A stretch of DNA of 64,000 bases from Bacteroidota bacterium (lineage in GTDB: Bacteria; Bacteroidota; Bacteroidia; Chitinophagales; Chitinophagaceae): NCBI GenBank assembly GCA_018267915.1, contig JAFDXN010000030.1, positions 1-64,000 on the forward strand. The letters run 5' to 3'. The notes under the pieces were generated by a model. It made no database searches. It had not been told where the DNA came from and worked only from the letters and a program-made list of their open reading frames with translations. Below, piece by piece: positions 60,677 through 64,000 of the stretch. Position numbers and translations under genes: made by a program. Position 1 is the first letter of the stretch. Every line of letters starts with the position of its first letter.

Positions 60677-63600
60677 ATGACACTGATAGATAATGTAAAT
60701 AACCGCCTAGGAGATGAATTAAAGACCGAAATCAAGAAAGGGAGCAAGCTTTCGATTGCTGCTTCCTCATTTTCTATTTATGCATTTGAGGCGCTCAAAA
60801 AGGAACTAAAGGGAATTGAAGAACTCAAATTCATCTTTACGTCTCCCACATTCATTGAAGAAAAGCTTCAACGGGAATCCCGTGAATTCTATATTCCGCA
60901 CATTTACAATGAGTCGCATCTTTGCGGCGGCGAATTCGAATTGCGTTTGAAGAACGAACTTACCCAACGAGCTATCGCTAAAGAATGCTCTGACTGGGTA
61001 AAGGAGAAAGTGACTTTCAAAACCAACAAACATGCTAACATTCCACTTAACGGGCTGATCCATGTTGATAATCCTGAACAGGGTGCTGCTTATACAAACG
61101 TCAGCAGCTTTACTACTTCGGATCTGGGATTAACACCCAAGGTTGGTTTCCCTACACTCATACAAAAGATAGATTTCCCCCAAAGCAACGCTTACCTGGA
61201 CTGGTTTAATCAGGTTTGGGAAAACGAAGAGAACCTGAAGAACGTCACGCAGTCTGTTCAGGAATACTTTGAGAATGCGTTCAAAGAGAACAGTCCTGAG
61301 TTTATCTATTTCATCACACTCTACAATATATTCAATGATTTCCTGAATGATATCGAGATGGACAACCTGCCCAATGATGAAATCGGGTTCAGGCATACTG
61401 AAATATGGAGCCATCTCTATAACTTTCAAAAAGATGCTGTTATAGGGGCGATAAACAAGCTTGAGAAATATAACGGTTGCATTATTGCGGATAGCGTGGG
61501 CTTGGGTAAAACATTTTCCGCGCTCGGCGTGATAAAATACTACGAGAAGCGCAATAAAGATGTTCTCGTATTGTGTCCCAAGAAGTTGGAAGCTAACTGG
61601 AACACATTCCGGCACAATGATAAGAACAATATACTTGCTAAAGATAGGTTCCGGTATGACGTACTTTTTCATACCGATCTGTCGCGTGACCGTGGCATTA
61701 GCAATGGGCGGGAATTAGTAAATGTGAACTGGGGCAATTACGGCCTCGTGGTTATAGATGAATCCCATAATTTCAGGAATAATAATACAGCTGTAGGAAA
61801 GGAAAATCGCTACCAGAAACTTCTACGCAAAGTAATGCAGGAGGGTATTGAAACTAAGGTCTTGATGCTTTCCGCTACCCCCGTCAATAACCGCTTTAAC
61901 GACCTTAAAAACCAATTGGCCCTGGCGTATGAAGGTTCAGCGATCAACATCGATGAAAAACTCCATACGGAACAGGGCATTGAACAAATATTCAGAAAGG
62001 CGCAGCAGGCCTTTAATGCCTGGTCAAAGTTCGATGCTAGTCTGAGAACAACAGATAAGTTGTTAGATATGCTGGACTTCGATTTCTTCGAGATACTAGA
62101 CAGCCTAACGATTGCCCGTTCCAGGAAACACATTACGACCTATTACGACACGGCCGATATCGGTAAGTTCCCGGTACGCAATAAGCCGGTTTCTATACAG
62201 AGTCCTTTAGCCAATAAAGGCATTAACTACCAGGAAATAGCAGACCGACTATCACTATTAAATCTTTCTGTTTATTCACCATTGAATTACATTTTACCAA
62301 GTAAGGTTCAACTTTACGCAGAAAAATACGACAAGAAAGTAAAGGCAGGAACGGGAACTTTTACGCAAATAGACCGAGAACGCAGCTTGCAATTGCTGAT
62401 GCGAATCAATCTCCTGAAACGTATCGAAAGTTCCGTCGATTCCTTTGGATTGACCATAGAGAACATCAGGTTACAGATCGAGGACACACTTTCCGCCATT
62501 GCAAAGAATACCGATGATACAATTGGTGGAGTGCAGATCGATCCTTTGTCTGAAGAGATAGACTGGGAGTCTGATTGGGGGGAAGAAGAGAGTATTATTG
62601 GTAAAAAGGTAAGAGTACGAATTGCAGATATTGATGCTACTCGCTGGACGGAAGACCTGGAAGCTGATCTGCACATCCTTCAGGAACTGCTTTCTGCTAT
62701 TTCCCATGTTGTCGGCGACAATGACCTCAAATTGAAGAGCCTTAAAGAAATTATTGCCGATAAGATCAAGAACCCGATCAATCCGGGGAATAAGAAAATC
62801 ATTGTCTTTACAGCTTTCGCCGACACTGCAAATTATCTATATAAGAACTTGAAGGGCTACCTGAAAGATGGCTATGATTTAAACTCTGCTTTAATAACCG
62901 GGTCGACCAGGCAATGCACCAGCAAAAATATTCCCAATGACCTGAACATTCTTCTGACATGCTTTTCGCCTATTTCAAAAAGCAAGGCGCAGATCGTACC
63001 GGAGATTGAGGACAGTATTGACGTTATTATTGCAACCGATTGTATTTCCGAAGGGCAGAACTTGCAGGATTGCGATTTTCTCATCAACTACGACATTCAC
63101 TGGAATCCGGTCAGGATCATTCAGCGTTTTGGAAGGATAGACAGGATCGGTTCTATCAATTCCAATATCACGATGGTCAATTTCTGGCCTGATGTAACCC
63201 TTGATGCATATATAAACCTGAAGCAACGCGTTGAAAGCAAGATGCTGATAAGCAATATGGCCAGCACGGGTGACGACAATATCCTGAACACGGAAGATAA
63301 AGACCTTGAGTACAGAAAGATCCAGTTGCGTAAGCTAAAGGAAGAAGTCGTGGATCTGGAAGACCTGCGGGAAGGGGTATCTATCACAGACTTAGGCTTA
63401 AATGAGTTCAGGGTCGATCTGTCCAATTATATTAAGACTTACGGTCCTTTAAAGAATATCCCGGAAGGCTTGCACGCGATCACGCAAGCGACAGAGAGCA
63501 TTCACAAAGGGGTCATATTTGTTCTAAAGAACGTCAATAGCCAGGTAAACATCGACAAGATGAACAGGCTTCACCCATTCTACCTTGTATATGCCCAGGA

Positions 63601-63904
63601 AAGCGGTGAGATTTTATATAGCCATATCGAATCCAAAAAGGTATTGGATATCATCCGTCTTCTCTCAAAAGGCATAAAAGAACCTTTAGCTGACCTTTGC
63701 ACACAGTTCAGCAAGGAAACTAACGAATACAGGGAAATGGATAAATATTCCCTTCTGCTCCAAAAGAGTATCAGTTCGATCTTAAAGACCGAAGAAGAGA
63801 AGGACGTCCTTAGTCTATTCAAAGCAGGTGGCACCACAGCATTGAAAGACAAAATAAAGGGCATAGAAGATTTTAAACTAATCTCTTTTATCGTTATCAA
63901 GTAA
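60677..63904 (+). CDS. SNF2-type helicase with N-terminal PLD-like domain
   Basis: 1075 residues. The first 165 resemble a phospholipase-D-like nuclease half (AYTNVSSFTTSDLGL), without a clear HxK catalytic motif. Then a superfamily-2 helicase: GLGKT (275-279), DESH (361-364), SATPVNNR and QRFGRIDR (816-823). The C-terminal 220 residues are unassigned. Proteins of this build often neighbour DUF4391 and type III mod genes. It may remodel or translocate on phage DNA. It starts 14 bp after the DUF262 gene. Confidence 0.87.
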   Translation: MTLIDNVNNRLGDELKTEIKKGSKLSIAASSFSIYAFEALKKELKGIEELKFIFTSPTFIEEKLQRESREFYIPHIYNESHLCGGEFELRLKNELTQRAIAKECSDWVKEKVTFKTNKHANIPLNGLIHVDNPEQGAAYTNVSSFTTSDLGLTPKVGFPTLIQKIDFPQSNAYLDWFNQVWENEENLKNVTQSVQEYFENAFKENSPEFIYFITLYNIFNDFLNDIEMDNLPNDEIGFRHTEIWSHLYNFQKDAVIGAINKLEKYNGCIIADSVGLGKTFSALGVIKYYEKRNKDVLVLCPKKLEANWNTFRHNDKNNILAKDRFRYDVLFHTDLSRDRGISNGRELVNVNWGNYGLVVIDESHNFRNNNTAVGKENRYQKLLRKVMQEGIETKVLMLSATPVNNRFNDLKNQLALAYEGSAINIDEKLHTEQGIEQIFRKAQQAFNAWSKFDASLRTTDKLLDMLDFDFFEILDSLTIARSRKHITTYYDTADIGKFPVRNKPVSIQSPLANKGINYQEIADRLSLLNLSVYSPLNYILPSKVQLYAEKYDKKVKAGTGTFTQIDRERSLQLLMRINLLKRIESSVDSFGLTIENIRLQIEDTLSAIAKNTDDTIGGVQIDPLSEEIDWESDWGEEESIIGKKVRVRIADIDATRWTEDLEADLHILQELLSAISHVVGDNDLKLKSLKEIIADKIKNPINPGNKKIIVFTAFADTANYLYKNLKGYLKDGYDLNSALITGSTRQCTSKNIPNDLNILLTCFSPISKSKAQIVPEIEDSIDVIIATDCISEGQNLQDCDFLINYDIHWNPVRIIQRFGRIDRIGSINSNITMVNFWPDVTLDAYINLKQRVESKMLISNMASTGDDNILNTEDKDLEYRKIQLRKLKEEVVDLEDLREGVSITDLGLNEFRVDLSNYIKTYGPLKNIPEGLHAITQATESIHKGVIFVLKNVNSQVNIDKMNRLHPFYLVYAQESGEILYSHIESKKVLDIIRLLSKGIKEPLADLCTQFSKETNEYREMDKYSLLLQKSISSILKTEEEKDVLSLFKAGGTTALKDKIKGIEDFKLISFIVIK

Positions 63905-63905
63905 C

Positions 63906-64000
63906 ATGGTATCGCTTACCCTCCCCATATCAACTAATATTAATCGTGCTATTCCAAAGAATAGCTTCGACAAGTACACCAATACGAAACAACGTAAGCA
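63906..64000 (+). CDS. DUF4391 protein, 5' part only
   Basis: Starts 1 bp after the helicase stop (ATG 63906) and runs off the window. The 31 visible residues (LPISTNINRAIPKNSFDKY) match the usual start of DUF4391 proteins, which co-occur with such helicases and type III Mod. The full length would be about 220-250 residues. Role unknown. Confidence 0.7.
   Translation, partial: MVSLTLPISTNINRAIPKNSFDKYTNTKQRK

Noticed and set aside
58878..63904. Reading the DUF262 and helicase genes as a DISARM or BREX system
   Set aside because: No DrmB (DUF1998), PglZ or BrxC homologue is present; the neighbours are type III mod and res.

Overview
The window looks like a chromosomal piece of a Bacteroidota bacterium, most likely near the Chitinophagaceae/Sphingobacteriia. 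The reasons are giant SprB-repeat adhesins with gliding-type (type B) T9SS sorting domains, a type A T9SS cargo protein, promoters with the Bacteroidota -7 box (TAnnTTTG) often lying directly against the start codon, and IntDOT-like tyrosine recombinase features. This placement is inferred from gene content; no rRNA is present.

Layout. 1-38.9 kb is chromosomal backbone: a partial SprB-repeat protein; radC; a Gfo/Idh oxidoreductase, lipoprotein and lipid-linked sugar transferase set; folC and a TonB-type protein; a lone terminase-small-subunit-like protein; an arsenic operon (arsR-arsC-arsM-aquaporin); a metal cassette (HMA-AraC regulator, multicopper oxidase, a 39-residue metallothionein-like peptide missed by ordinary ORF cut-offs, and a Cys-tailed acetyltransferase); a radical SAM protein; a class III nucleotide cyclase; two paralogous giant adhesins whose length difference matches seven repeat units; an M28 peptidase; fabG, fabH and rlmN; an SRPBCC protein; and a glycosyltransferase fused to a degenerate phosphoglycosyl transferase.

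38.94-51.62 kb is an integrative element in a tRNA-Asn(GTT) gene. It is bounded by a perfect 73-bp direct repeat, carries paired 11-bp-spaced GTTTGAAA sites just inside each end, and starts with a tyrosine integrase. Next comes a 594-residue protein that I read as a divergent family-A polymerase. The rest is an XRE repressor, secreted/lipoprotein cargo, an SRAP protein, a HATPase plus STAS-like pair, small unknown proteins and about 1.2 kb without a credible gene. That gap holds at least six strong hairpins, two of them sharing one purine-rich loop, and is my best candidate for an undescribed large structured RNA (minus strand).

51.85-64 kb, just outside the element, is a defence island. It has a two-gene Kiwa system (kwaA-kwaB) and a tightly packed operon: type III mod and res, a DUF262/HNH-like protein, a PLD-like/SNF2 helicase and the start of a DUF4391 gene cut by the window edge. 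I read the last five as one extended type III restriction module.
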